A DNA stretch of 64,000 nucleotides. Source: Pterois miles. Its lineage: Eukaryota; Chordata; Actinopteri; Perciformes; Scorpaenidae. Shown here one piece after another: positions 11,691 to 23,075 of the stretch. The position numbers and the translations under genes were made by a program. Under the pieces are notes generated by a model, which made no database searches, had not been told where the DNA came from, and saw only the letters and a list, made by a program, of their open reading frames with translations. The stretch spans positions 4,514,001-4,578,000 of the forward strand of contig CAMQGK010000318.1 of the NCBI GenBank assembly GCA_947000775.1, given 5' to 3'. The stretch's first letter is position 1. Each line of letters starts with the position of its first letter.

Positions 11691-13485
11691 TTCGACTGAA
11701 GAGAAGAGAAGAGAAGAGATAGAACTGAATTATTGTCTGAGCATCGATTTAAAACTGTCTAAAGAAGCAGCACTCTTTTCTCTCCTTATAAAAGTCCTGC
11801 AGGATCTTAATGAAAATAGCTAATTTACCGAAGATAAGTGGATACAAATACCTTTTGTGATGTGCTTGGAATTAGAGCTGGTTCACATCTTTTAAAAGCT
11901 GGAATTTGCTCGGCAGGTCAGAAGATATGTTGGAAGGACGAACTTCTTGATTCATTAAAAATGCTTTTTTTTTTTTTTTTTGCCAGCTGAGTTACGCTCA
12001 TACTTTGTACTTTTTTCCCTTCCCATTATCGTGTTGTATTCTGTAGATGTTTGCGCATGTAAAAGGTCTGCAAAGGAATGAAGCCCAAAGTATACACCAT
12101 AGAAACACTGCTCCTCAAATGTCTCACCTTTTCAGCCATAACATGGTGATGTCACCAAGTAACACATTTGGGTAATGCCTGCCTAGTGGCTAGTTTGGCA
12201 CGTCCTCAAACAAAGCTAGTTAGAGCGGAGTCCAAACAGTTTGGTTAGGTTAACAACCACAACTGAGAGGGCCAACTGACCAGTCATGTTCTAGTGGAAA
12301 CCAAAAATACAAGTATGCACCTGAAAATAAGCAAAACAGGTCCCCTTTAAAAATCTCCTCCTATAGTTGGAGCCCCACTACCCCCTGGAGGGAATGCAGA
12401 CTGTAATATTTGGGGATAATTGAGAGATGCTCAGGTGTAAGTCCCAAACACTTCCTGCAATGATGCAGGGATAAAGGAATGTAAAGGTGGGATATTTAAA
12501 CCCACCTTTTCTTAATCTTTTGAATAGCATTTGAACATTTGAAGAATAGCTTAGACTTCCTAACTAGATGCAATGTCACATTTCCATGACTTGTGCATGT
12601 GCAGAGTGGTGCAGGGCACTGACTGATTAACGCAAAGTCTAGTTTGTTCATTATTGTTTCATTATATTACATTAAGCAGGATAATCTTTTGTTTGTTCTT
12701 TGTTGCTGTAGATACCACCACAACAGTTATTATCATGCACAGCCCTGCAGCTCTGCACAGTTGCCGTAATGGTTTTCTTGCGGTGTGAGTACCTCTGCAG
12801 GGCACAGAGCAATGAGATTATCTAAAAAAGTATCAGCTTACATTTCTAGTGTGATTTTGAAAATCATTTTAATTAAAGATGATCACAGTTTACCTGCAAA
12901 ACTTGACGAGGACAAAATAGACTATTTTAACAATTATGCCACATGCAGCCAAAACTATGAGAAAAGTAATTGTTTGTTTTCACTATTTGATTTGCAATTC
13001 CACATAATTATCCTGCTTAGAAGACTATAGAGTGTTTTGTCTGGTGTCTCCGGTATCTCTGTGGACTTCTTTGACTTTAGCTTTAGCTCCTTACAGACTG
13101 GATGTCTCACATTTCATGCGATTAACTCATTAAACTTTACAACACATTCAAGCATTTTGTGCATTTAAATGTGTATGGTTTTAATAATGTATAGGTGTTT
13201 ATTCACATTAATAAGCATTAGTCTGTCACTGCTATGCATTTTAGTTATTTGCACTTTCTAGTGGATTTACCTAAGTATAAAATGAGTACTTCAAAACAGA
13301 CATGATCCTCTGATATTTATCTAAATAGCAGCTGTTATGAATCCTTGTGTGAATAAATGTGCTGTTTGATGTAAAATGAAGTGATAATCTTAAAAATGTA
13401 AAATAATAAGTACAAAAAAGTTAGTATGAAAAAGATCCTCTGAACACCTGCCTCATAGGTGTCTGTGATACTGAGTATGTAGTTA
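11691..13485. other. Non-coding with short simple repeats and a possible repeat fragment
   Basis: Holds (AGAGA)n at 11698-11720 and a T-run at 11968-11984. At about 12100-12345 a segment ending in AAAACAGGTCCCCTTTAAA resembles the end of a common fish repeat. The 81-codon frame at 12785-13030 is unrecognised. Confidence 0.3.
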
Positions 13486-13489
13486 TTTA

Positions 13490-13960
13490 AGGGGTGACTT
13501 CTGTATTTTTCAACCTAGACCCTATTTTCCAGTGTCTGAGTGAGTAATAGGGACAACAGTTGTTGAAATTAGTCCAGTTTTGACGGAGTTCGCTGCAGAT
13601 GGCAACTGCTAAATGGACTGTAAATGTAAGTGCATGGGGCAACTCCTCACCATCAGTTTACGTCCACTAAAAGTGCTTGTTTTTGACACTGTCAGGCTCA
13701 GACTGCTGCTATTGGAACCTTCAAAAGGGATTGTGTTTACTATGTTTACGAACTGTCCATATGAACGCCCTCCTCTTGTATTCAGGACCTCGTAAATGGA
13801 AAGTTTCTGAAAGCTCCGAGTTCACAATTTGTGACATATTTGTTGACGTTGTGAGAAATGGTGAAGCCCATGGAAGTTCATTTATCGGTGCACAATAAGT
13901 TAATATTGTACAGTATATTGTAGTTTTAGTCATGTATTGTTTATGACCCTTTGATGCTGT
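13490..13960. repeat. Dispersed fish repeat (unclassified)
   Basis: The ordered words GACCCTATTTTCCA, CTAAAAGTGCTTGTTTTTG, GTCAGGCTCAGACTG and GAAGCCCATGGAAGTTCATTT match a repeat I remember from percomorph genomes. It covers about 470 bp. The overlapping 60-73-codon frames are not genes. Confidence 0.5.
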
Positions 13961-15460
13961 AACTTTAGCAAAATGCCGTGCTAACTTGCCTCATGCCTGG
14001 GTAACACTACACTGTCAGAAATAGGGGTAAAGTAGGAGTATATTGTGCTCCAGATGATTCAGGTAAATCCAATTAAACACGAGTGGATAATATTTGCAAT
14101 ATTTAGTTTCCATAGCAGCCCTTTGAATGCATTTAACCACACATGTAATTTAATTGACCCTTACATAAGGCTCTAATGACGAGGTCCAGTCTGGTCTGAC
14201 CACCTTGTTAATCTCTTGTCCTGACTTCTGCCATAGATGTTAAAACTGTATGTTTCAGCCACTTCTTGACCGTCAATCTTCTCAACAGACAATTTTTCAC
14301 AGCAGACATTTTGACATGTGATAGCAGGTAACACACACGTGTAATTGATAACATTAATTGCGACTGCATGCCATTTAGGTGCACTATTTCCAGGGTCCTG
14401 TTATTGTGTGTGCACAGCCACTGCTTATGTTTTTAATTACATTTGTCCTTCTCTTGAAGGAAACGTCAACATGTCTGCTGTGAAAAAGGTCCATTAGCAG
14501 CCATAGTAGAATCATTTTGTCTGTATTCAGAGTTTATTATCTGCTTTGTGGAACTTTTTGAGGAATAAATAGAGTCCCATTAGGATCGTAGAACTTGAAT
14601 AGTCAGTGGTCATTAACACAAAAAAATTGGATGAAACGCTAAATTACTCTAATCAACGATAAACTGTGCAACACAGAAATTGCCTCAAGTGCTGCAAGTC
14701 TAGCCCACTTGCAGGAAATCGACAGTTCTCAGTTCACCCATTTCTATTCCTTTACTTTGCAATGAATTCACATTTACACAGTTTAAGATTTCACCAGTAA
14801 TGCTACAATATGACATTAGACTGGCAGTGCATTTTGTCCCTGCTAGTCAATAATTATCCTTTCTGTCTGTCTGCCTTTGACTGATGGTGGCCCCCCGAAG
14901 CACACAGCACATCTTCTGGACAATGATTTCCCTTGATGGCTCCATCAGGTGAAGATGCTGGAGGAAATGGGAAGTAGAAGGAGGCGAAGGAGGGGAAGGA
15001 AGGGTGGAGAAAGTGGATGCTTGGGGTTGGAGAATGGGGAAGTTTGAAGGCGGGATGAAGGAGGGATGACTGACCTCCTGGGACTTGGCTAAAATGCTCC
15101 CCTCTTCCTAATCTCTTGCTCTATTTTGAGAAGCAGCGGGAAGGATGTGGAAGACATAAGGAAGCTGCTGACAGGTGATCAGATGAGGGCACTCACAGGC
15201 CTGATGAATGGGATCTCTGCATTGGCTAAATGGCTTCGGCACCATGGAAGAAACAGGGGCCAACAGAAAAGACAAAGGACTCTCCATCACTGGGGACAAT
15301 TTCATTAACAGAATGGGCTTTTTGCCATGAAGTAATCACTGAATTGCTATTTGCACAAAAGTACAGTGCATCTTCTGTACAAATGATAATCATTACCAAG
15401 AATATGGAAACAGCTTCATGTCCTGCAGATATGAGTAAAAACTTTAGTCAAAGAGTTTTT
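13961..15460. other. Non-coding, nothing firm
   Basis: A purine-rich GGAGG tract lies at 14960-15070. Short overlapping frames on both strands at 15108-15308 have no recognised product. Confidence 0.35.
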
Positions 15461-15464
15461 ACCA

Positions 15465-16335
15465 TTAACCCTCTTAGACCTGTGGGATTGCAGGTGATCC
15501 CAACTGACTTTACTGTCTTTCAGAGGCTGTAGCAAGTTCAGTTTTTGAACTAGATTGAAGGTACAGGTATCATATAAAACTAGAGAACCAAATGAATCTA
15601 TTAGGACCAACCATGCTAGCATTCATGCTTGCTTGTCGGGAAGAAGGATAAATAACAACTCTAAATTTGGGCTGAATTTTGGCGAGGGAAAACTGTTGTG
15701 ATTTTCAAAGGGGTTGCTTCAATTCTGACCTCAAGATATATGAGTGAAAACGGTTTCTGTGGGTACTCACGAGTCTCCCCTTTAGACCTGCCCACTTTAT
15801 GATAATCACATGCAGTTTGTTTGCATGCAGTACAAATGTGTTATTTTTGCTTATTCTAAAATGATGTGTTTAACTATTTCTGCATACTGGGGTCCCTAAA
15901 CTGTCTTGGAATTGCATAAATTGGATATTACTGTAAAGCTGAGACTCTTGTGGGTCCATTTACTGTATTTATGTGTGTTGAAGTCAGTCCCCATATTAGC
16001 CATTTCATTGTAGTGAGACCATTTCTTGTAATTTGACCTCACTGAATAAAATGACCTGCTGTGACCTCCAGGATTATCGCAGCCTCATGAAACTTTACCA
16101 CAAACTAGAGACCTAGAGCATTCAGAGGATGGATGGCTTTCTTAGGCAGACTGAAAATAAGGTGGAGTCTCAGCAGTTTCCAGAACAAAAGTGTTCTCCA
16201 TCCAGTTACCGAAAAATGCAATTCTTGCAGAAACCTCCAATTAGCGAAAGTTTTTGACACTAAATCACGGCATGGTTCTTACGATGGTGCTGCTCAAGGT
16301 TCTGAAGGTAGTGAACTAACTAAAAATTCATTTAT
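15465..16335 (+). mobile_element. Long dispersed repeat, family A, copy 1 (non-autonomous)
   Basis: About 870 bp sharing a core with the repeats at 37942-38820 and 61937-63784: CTGACCTCAAGATAT, then GTGGGTACTCACGAGTCTC, then CCCACTTTATG with a following CATGCAGTTTG, TTTCTGCATACTGGGGTCC and AGAATTGCATAA-like words in the same order. This copy has its own ends (CCCTCTTAGACCTGTG at the left and a GTTTTTGACACTAAATCAC segment at the right), which fit a longer version of the family. No open frame of note and no clear target duplication. It is inferred to be non-autonomous; the class was not determined. Confidence 0.7.
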
Positions 16336-17957
16336 ATTAATTCTCAATTAACATAAAAAAGAGTTAAATTTAGCACCAAATGGTATCAACCCCAAAATTG
16401 CTAACCTATGAGACATGAGCATGGGAATGGACATCAAATAGATCAATCATAATGTTCTAAACCCCTATACACCTTACATTTTATTTAAAATAATTTATTC
16501 ATTCATGTTTATTTCTGATTGTTTACTAGAACAGCTTGACACACAGTGCTGAGCTGTATCTCAACTTAATCATCAGGTTCCCAGCTTTCAGATGATGTAC
16601 ACCACTTGTGACCTCTACAACCTGTAAAAAGACAAAAAGGCATCTATTGTGGCTCACAGTGGGTTAAAAGACTACACTTTTTGAATTAAATATTATCAGC
16701 AATGTGTATATTTTTCCACCTCTCCTCAGACATATATGAAGTTAGAGCAGCAGTTCAGGCAGGTTGCAGAAAACTGACAAAGAAAACAAATTGTTTCCTC
16801 CACACAGAGCTGAAATTCCTGTTGAGAACGGATCATTGTCTGGCTGTGTGAGAGCCAAAAGGTAAGAGCCTCTATAAGAGAGATAAGGCTGTAGAGCCTT
16901 AGCGGTGATAAGTATCTTATCTGCCTGTCGTCTGCCTCCTGAACTCTCAGAGGATACCTGTTGTATTACAGGATGTTAGACTGCTGCTGCTACCTGCAGA
17001 CAAAGGACTCTTCTGTTTTTGTGCCTTTGTACAGCACACATTTAGGAAAAAACATCCCTTTGACAGTGTATCAATTAAGTCATTTCATGTAAATCATATC
17101 TCTCAGGCAGAAAGTGGGTCATGCTATACAGTGCTATTTATTATTGTACTATTAGATAACCATTTTTCATCTTTTTCTACTGTTCTGCTGTCTTTTTTTA
17201 CCATGTTTTCAGAGGGTGCTGATGCACAGCACTGAGACAGGCATGTATTATGTTGTGTTTTCTGTTGCCAATTACATGGAGAATCTCCAGGCTGTTTCAC
17301 TTGAGCGTAACATATGTTGGCATTACATTGCTTTTCCAACCACCCCCATAGAGGCATTTCATTTTCACATACATATGAATTATACCCCCTAAATAGTCGC
17401 CCTGTGGAGGCTTCGGGCTATCAGAGATGGGGCTGGGCTGATTTCACACAGCCAAGCTTCATCAATCTTCCAGTTCATTCAGTTCACAAAGGGGGTCCTC
17501 TTTCATGGGTGAGAGCAGTCGATAGACAATTGCTACCCGGATGAGAGTAATTCCATTAAGAGGACCCTCCACCTTGGGCCTCAAAAAAGAGGGCTTATCA
17601 GAGGCCAACAGCGACAGGACTGTTGCAGCCATCCATCGTCAACTGTGAGAGGAAGAAATAAACACTGCTGACAATCTCTCCACCTCCTCTCCTTCCTCCT
17701 GTCTTGTCCTCAACAAGAGAAACGTCACAGCTGTCCTCATTCTCCTCCTGCTGCATGAATGGTTACGATATTATAAAGGTGAGGCCTGTATCTGAGATCT
17801 CACCCCAGGCAAAAACACTGGTTTTCATGCACAGGTCAAGTCTGATATTTTGGGCTATTTTGCTTCCATAACATGTTGTCTTTCAGACTAGTGGAAAAAA
17901 AAACATCCAAAATACACATTTAGGTGTTTATTTTACTACTTTGTCTGTTTGCATCTG

Positions 17958-17962
<5 letters not shown>
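16336..17962. other. Non-coding, no gene seen
   Basis: Mostly single-copy-looking. The 76-77-codon frames at 17124-17357 (-) and 17314-17544 (+) are unrecognised. Confidence 0.35.
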
Positions 17963-18040
<78 letters not shown>

Positions 18041-18101
18041 TTAAACATATTTAAACATACATATATATATATATATATATAGATAAATATATATATATAT
18101 A
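17963..18101. repeat. (AT)n microsatellite, long and partly interrupted
   Basis: About 37 AT units to 18036, a short TATTTAAACATA interruption, then further AT runs to 18101. Likely unstable in length and prone to assembly error. Confidence 0.97.
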
Positions 18102-18142
18102 AAAACAACTATCCAAAATGTACGTAATACAGCTGGGTAGGT

Positions 18143-18184
18143 AAAAAAAAAAAAAAAAGAAAAGAAACAAAAAAAAAAAAAAAA
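18143..18184. repeat. A-rich low-complexity tract
   Basis: A-runs broken by G and C. It gives rise to a spurious poly-Phe frame on the minus strand. Confidence 0.9.
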
Positions 18185-18299
18185 TTTTATTGTGGTTGTA
18201 TTTTATTACATTTGTTTTTACAAGTTTTTCCAATAACATACAGAAGTTTAAACTAACATACAGTATATTTTGAAATGTGGACTGGTTCACTTATCAGCG

Positions 18300-19262
18300 G
18301 GCCTTAGAATTTAGTAAGATGTTGAAATGTCCTCTGTTTGGAGGAGTCCGTGAACCTCTCAGGTCCGGAAAGATATCTATTTTTTATTAGCCAATCAGAA
18401 CCGGGCTCTTAGAGGAGGCGGGACCAAAAAAAGGTACTATTGGATGATTGACAGAAGTGGGTGAAATATAGCGGTTGGAAGTTGATGGTTAGTTCTGAAT
18501 AATGTGTTAATTAATTGTTGTTCATTAAAATTAAGAACCTTGAGTTTTACATTAGCATGGAACCTGTTAAAACGGGAGAATAAACCATGTTTTTGAGTTG
18601 TTTTCAGTCAGTAATTCTACTAACCTGGAGACATAGCTACCTGTGGAGTGTTGCTAATTAGCTAATGCTAGCGCCCTTGCTAGCTAGGAGGAGACAGACA
18701 GGGAAACCCTTTTCCCACAAAGTTTCTGAGTGAGTATGGACACTGAGAAATGTCATGACATTTATTTAAATGCTAGAAGTTCATTAGTGTTTGCAAATTT
18801 CTGGGTAGTGCGTTGGATGCTGCCACAGGTGCTGCTGCAGTAGAGGTGCTCTGGACTGGCAGCTGGAAGCCAGATGAACCAGAGCCTCAGGAAGGGTCTC
18901 TTCACGGCTCTCTCACCGCTGGACAGAGGGTTACTGCTGGGTACCAAGGAACAGTGAGTACAGGCAGTATTTCCTTGACGATTTCAAATGAGCTCCAACA
19001 AATCTCTGGTACTGCACACTGGATATAAAAGGTGTGTTTTTAACTGTTTAATTTTCTTTGGATCACCAGGACATTTTAGAGTTGTAAATCACCTGGATCT
19101 GTAATAAATGATTGTTATTGCATTTATTTCTTCAAATAAGAGCAGCTAGGTATGAATGCATGGGAGTTTTAAGCTCACAATAACAGTATAGCCATACAAT
19201 AAGATAACTTGGCCTCTCTCCATCCTAGTCAGTCATATGACATATTTTAGTGCTGTAGACAC
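18300..19262 (+). other. Non-coding with promoter-like and splice-like signals
   Basis: A CCAAT box within AGCCAATCAGAA (about 18391) lies just upstream of GGAGGCGGGACC (about 18413-18424), a GC-box-like site. A donor-like GAGTGAGTATGG sits near 18728-18739. Further right, an acceptor-like TTTCTGGGTAG (about 18800) and a donor-like ACAGTGAGTA (about 18952) bound an open segment within the 71-codon frame 18813-19028. The arrangement could be a promoter with two small exons, but I recognise no product. The whole block also has the look of a dispersed fish repeat, so repeat-derived signals are the likelier explanation. Confidence 0.2.
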
Positions 19263-19540
19263 CATCCATCCGTCCATCTTCAACCGCTTATCCCCTTAGG
19301 GGGGGGGGGGGGGGGGGAGAAGATTTAGGTGGGGGTGGGGGGGGGGGGGATACAGGCAGGGAGGTAACTAATCCATGGAGGGAAAAAAAAAAAAAACAAC
19401 CAATCACACTCACATACACACGTATGGGAATTTAAAAATATAAAAAAACGAACCTGATGTTTGGGGGGGGGGGGGGGGAGGGGGAAGAGAGGAAAACCAC
19501 GCGGGGAGGGGAGGTAAGCAATCACGCCACCCAAAAAAAA
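19263..19540 (-). mobile_element. SINE1 copy with abnormal homopolymer runs (probable sequence fault)
   Basis: The left end CATCCATCCGTCCATCTTCAACCGCTTATCCC is the reverse complement of the SINE1 tail (given here only as a landmark: CAACCGCTTATCCC at about 19280). After it, pieces still align in order with antisense SINE1 (CAACCAATCACACTCACAT, then ACCTGATGTTTGG, then AAAACCACGCGGGG), but the bases between are replaced by G-runs of 12-19 and A-runs of 12-15. Normal decay does not turn varied sequence into long single-base runs. A low-quality consensus is the simplest reading. All frames here, including a poly-Phe/Pro one, are artefacts. Confidence 0.7.
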
Positions 19541-19575
19541 AAAATATATTTAATAAACAACAACATAAAATACAA

Positions 19576-19625
<50 letters not shown>
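19541..19625. repeat. A-rich low-complexity tract
   Basis: Runs of 11 to more than 20 A, continuing the abnormal zone to the left. Confidence 0.9.
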
Positions 19626-19627
<2 letters not shown>

Positions 19628-20336
19628 GAAATATGTTACTAAAATAAGTAGTAGTATTTGTTATCACGCTTCAGCCTCTTCCTGCTGCTCTCTGTTGGAG
19701 CTCTCCCACACACATGAAAACACACAGCGAAGTCAGTGAACAGCTGTTCAGAGAGGCCGCGGATCAGACGAGTTAACGCCGACTATGCTCGTTACTGTAA
19801 GTGCAGTAAAACTGTAAGTGTGTAAGTGTAAAGCCAGGATACGTTATCATTACACCTGTTCAACAAGCATAAACATGATGAAACAGTCAAATGTGGGAAA
19901 AGGATGTTTCAGTCTCCTCTATCCATAGTCTCTAATCCACTGCTAGTTTACACAAGCACAGCATGTTAGCTCAGTGGCTAACAGGGAACTGTAATGTGTA
20001 CGTTATTTAGTTGAGTTTTGAATGACTCTAGTTCCCTCCAGTAAGCAGTGACCAGGAGTTAATTGTGAAGGGTGGAACGGTAGCAGTGAAAGGGTGATGC
20101 ACTGTTACTGATAAGGGTGCAGACTATGGAGCTTTTGTGTTATTAATTTATATTATCTTCATGAAGTTCGGCAACACAAGCTAAAAGTAAAGCTGGCAGT
20201 AGTTCTGTCGTCTAACTGTTAAGGTTAGTTTGCAGCAGCTCCTCCTCCTACCAGCAGTAAAGTTACCTGCAGCTGTGAATCACATCAGCAGAGAACAGGA
20301 GGACAGGAGGAAGGACTGATACTGACTGATGTCGGT
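19626..20336. other. Non-coding, nothing recognised with confidence
   Basis: A moderately CpG-containing patch (19755-19790) and repeated GTAAGTGT words near 19797-19830. No gene or repeat family that I can name. Confidence 0.3.
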
Positions 20337-20355
20337 GTTTTTTTTTTTTTTTTTT

Positions 20356-20394
<39 letters not shown>

Positions 20395-20403
20395 TTTTTT
20401 TTT
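20337..20403. repeat. Poly(T) followed by (TTTA)n
   Basis: T-run to about 20357, about ten TTTA units, then another T-run. Confidence 0.95.
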
Positions 20404-20559
20404 GAGTTTACTTGCTGTTTTAACCATTGCCTTCTATGTGAATACGTGTGCCTGTTTTACCTGCTTGTCTGTTTAAACTGCATAACTGCTTCCTGAATTG
20501 TATGTGTGCATGTGTATGCATATGTGTATATATGTATATACATATATATTATATTTTAT

Positions 20560-20654
20560 TTTCCTATCTCGTGTCTGCACATGTAAAGCACATTGTGCTG
20601 CTTTCTGCATGAAATGTGCTATATAAATAAATATTCTTCTTCTTCTTCTTCTTC
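20560..20654 (+). mobile_element. LINE-like 3' tail
   Basis: AAAGCACATTGTGCTGC followed by AAATGTGCTATATAAATAAA and a (TTC)n tail. The GTGCTATATAAATAAA ending is, from memory, typical of 3' ends of fish LINE and LINE-mobilised repeats. The same GCTATATAAATAAAT ending occurs in inverse orientation at 55246-55260. No reverse transcriptase is present, so this is a 5'-truncated remnant. Confidence 0.5.
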
Positions 20655-20682
20655 ATTCTCTATAAACTTCACTCATGAATAT

Positions 20683-20864
20683 CCATCCATCATCTACAAC
20701 CGCTTACCCCTTTCAGGGTCACAGGGGGCGGGGTACACCCTGGACAGGTTGCCAGTCTATCACAAGGCTGACATTTAGAGACGAACAACCATTGACACTC
20801 ACATTCACACCTAACCTGCATGTCTTTGGACTGTGGGAGGATGTGGGTGGGACTGTGCAGCCCC
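20683..20864 (-). mobile_element. Internally deleted SINE1 with intact 13-bp target duplications
   Basis: Antisense SINE1: tail CCATCCATCATCTACAACC at the left, body words CATGTCTTTGGACTGTGG, and the extreme head GTGCAGCCC at the right. About half of the element, including both Pol III promoter boxes, is missing between 20842 and 20855. Perfect duplications CACTCATGAATAT flank it at 20670-20682 and 20865-20877. Since both termini and the duplications are intact, the deletion happened after insertion, or a deleted transcript was inserted. The 81-115-codon frames across it are not genes. Confidence 0.9.
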
Positions 20865-20877
20865 CACTCATGAATAT

Positions 20878-21725
20878 GATTTCCGTTGTTAACATTTTAG
20901 ATTTGTTTCCAGTGGGATGAGTATATATGGTGACGTTACTTTTGTAATCATTACTTGTTGCTGCTCTAGAAACAATATGTATCCTAGTTGTTTTTAAAAT
21001 ATTAATTTTTAATCCGGTTCCAAATTTAAAGACAACCAGGCTGACATAATTATAGCTAATATGCACACTTAAATATTTCTTTATTTATCGGCAGCCATAT
21101 TGTCATCATGTTATCGCATATAGCAGGTTTTTCTCATATCATGCAGGCCTACTACTCACTTTCCTCATACACATACATTCTAAGCGCTAGCTTTGCGTGG
21201 CCATTCACGTTTTTGCGTCAGCCACTGTAGTTCTCCTACACACTTGGTATAGGAGAGAGGCTTCCGTTGATTGAGGTCTCAAACTGACCACTAGATACCG
21301 CCAGATCCTGCACTGTTTTTTCTATGAAAAGATAGTCTCGTCATGGTAACTGAAGTCCTGACTCTGAGTGTGTGTGAATTTATATGGTATCTATTGAATC
21401 ATGTTCATTTGCATCTTTAAAATTTAATACTTGATACTGATCAGTGAAGGCGAAAGCTGTGTGTTGGTCTCCTCTGTCTTCATCCCTCTCCCTTATTATC
21501 CCCCTGTTAAAGGGCACACCAATAAGATCTATTTGATATAAAGCAGCAGCTTCACGTTTTGGAAAGTGTGCTTTGCTTTCTTTCCAAATGTTGGACTATA
21601 CAGTAGATACCACTCCCTCTCCTGCTTGTAGCTTCATATTCAACATAAAGGCATGAGGGTGGTATCGATATTGTCATCTAACTCTGCTCAGCTAACTCTT
21701 TACAATCAATACAAGAATGTGAGTT
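20878..21725. other. Non-coding, one possible repeat fragment
   Basis: Around 21270-21330 GAGGTCTCAAACTGACCACTAGATACC recalls a fish dispersed repeat (landmark words GAGGTCTCAAACTG and CACTAGATACC). Nothing else is recognised. Confidence 0.3.
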
Positions 21726-21877
21726 TTAAAAAAAATTTTAGAATTAAGAAACCCAAAAAAATACAATTTTTATTTAAGGACAAAAATTATTCTTAAAATT
21801 TATATTATAAAAAAATTATATTTCAAAAAAAAAAAAAAAATAAAAAAAAGAAATGTACATTCTCACACACACACACA
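21726..21877. repeat. A/T-rich low-complexity tract ending in (AC)n
   Basis: A-runs of 6-17 interspersed with ATTTT words, then seven AC units. Confidence 0.85.
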
Positions 21878-22306
21878 CAGATGATGATTGAATTACCTGG
21901 CACTGTCATGTCATGTCTCAGGGTTGGACTGTAAGTAAGATATACTGTAGATATAGATTATTTTAGTCTTAATGTGTTATTTTCACAGCCTGACATCTCA
22001 CTCTCACCCTGGCATGCCTGACAGGCAGCCTTGAGCAGACCTTTAGAGCAGCAGTCAGTCGTGAGTAATGCCCGTGTGGGCTCTGTCACGTCCTTGAATC
22101 AATTTTCAGGTCCCTGATATGACATTTCAAATCACTGGACTGCACAGCGAACATACCACTCATACTATGACATATTTATTTATTACAGTGAAGAAATGCT
22201 GTGTGTGGCCAATAAAGTTTCATGGGGAAAATTATTTATTTACACATTAATTTTATTCCTGGCGCAAACACACTAATATTATCATTTCTTGAGTTGCCCC
22301 TTTAAC
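21878..22306. other. Non-coding, nothing recognised
   Basis: No open frame or repeat family that I can support. Confidence 0.35.
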
Positions 22307-23075
22307 CAGTGTTGTAGTATTCAATATTGGTCTTTGTCTTAAGACCGGTCCGAGGACCACTTTTTGAAGGTCTCTTCTCAGAATCGACCACATTTTTACT
22401 TGATGTTCACAAGCAAGGACCACACCATCAGCACAGTACGATTTAATGATTTTATTGAACGAAAAGACAGATGATGCTGGTGGTTTGTCCACTTAATCGG
22501 ATGTGGTTTGGGGAGCTTCGATTGAGGATTTGCCACAGCGTCCTGGCACGACGAGACCTCAGGGGTCCTTTGAACACATGAAGAGATTAGGAAATAAGAA
22601 TGGGGTGGGAAGGAGGTGAGCGGAGCAGGAGGAGTGGGTTAGGTGGGTATTTATAGGAAATACGGGAAGTGGCGCGTTGAGGTGTGGTCCTGCTCCCAAG
22701 ATTATGCTTCGAGCTTAACTTGTCTCGGTCTCAGACAAAGAGGACTCTGGATTTTATTTTACTACCGATGAGGACCACAGCTGCAGGGGTGACACACAAC
22801 TGTTATGTACTGTACATAAGGTGAATGAAGAGGAATCTTCTTTTGTTTTCTGTGGATGTTTTTAATAGGAATGTGGATCTTTCACATCAGTTTAAGGAGT
22901 TCCTGTGCTTTCCTTGTTCCATATTTCATCAGAAGTGTGTCATGCAGTGTGGGACTACTCCCACTTGGTCTTGACTTGTTCGCACCCTGCCTTGGTCTTG
23001 TTCTTGATTGGTCCCTCAAAGTCTTGGTCTTGTCTCGGTCCTGATGCACTCTGATCTTGGTCATGACTTTAGGTT
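22307..23075. repeat. Dispersed repeat rich in GGTCTTG/GTCTCGG words
   Basis: The left end CAGTGTTGTAGTATTC is followed by TTAAGACCGGTCC. The right half repeats TTGGTCTTG and TTGTCTCGGTC between 22965 and 23042. I remember this low-complexity pattern, starting with AGTGTTGTAGTAC, from a fish DNA repeat. The middle (about 22405-22705) does not show it and may be a separate insertion; no duplication was found. The 79- and 98-codon minus frames are incidental. Confidence 0.5.

Noticed and set aside
20719..21066. 115-codon minus-strand frame
   Set aside because: Begins in a deleted SINE and extends into AT-rich flank without any recognised motif.
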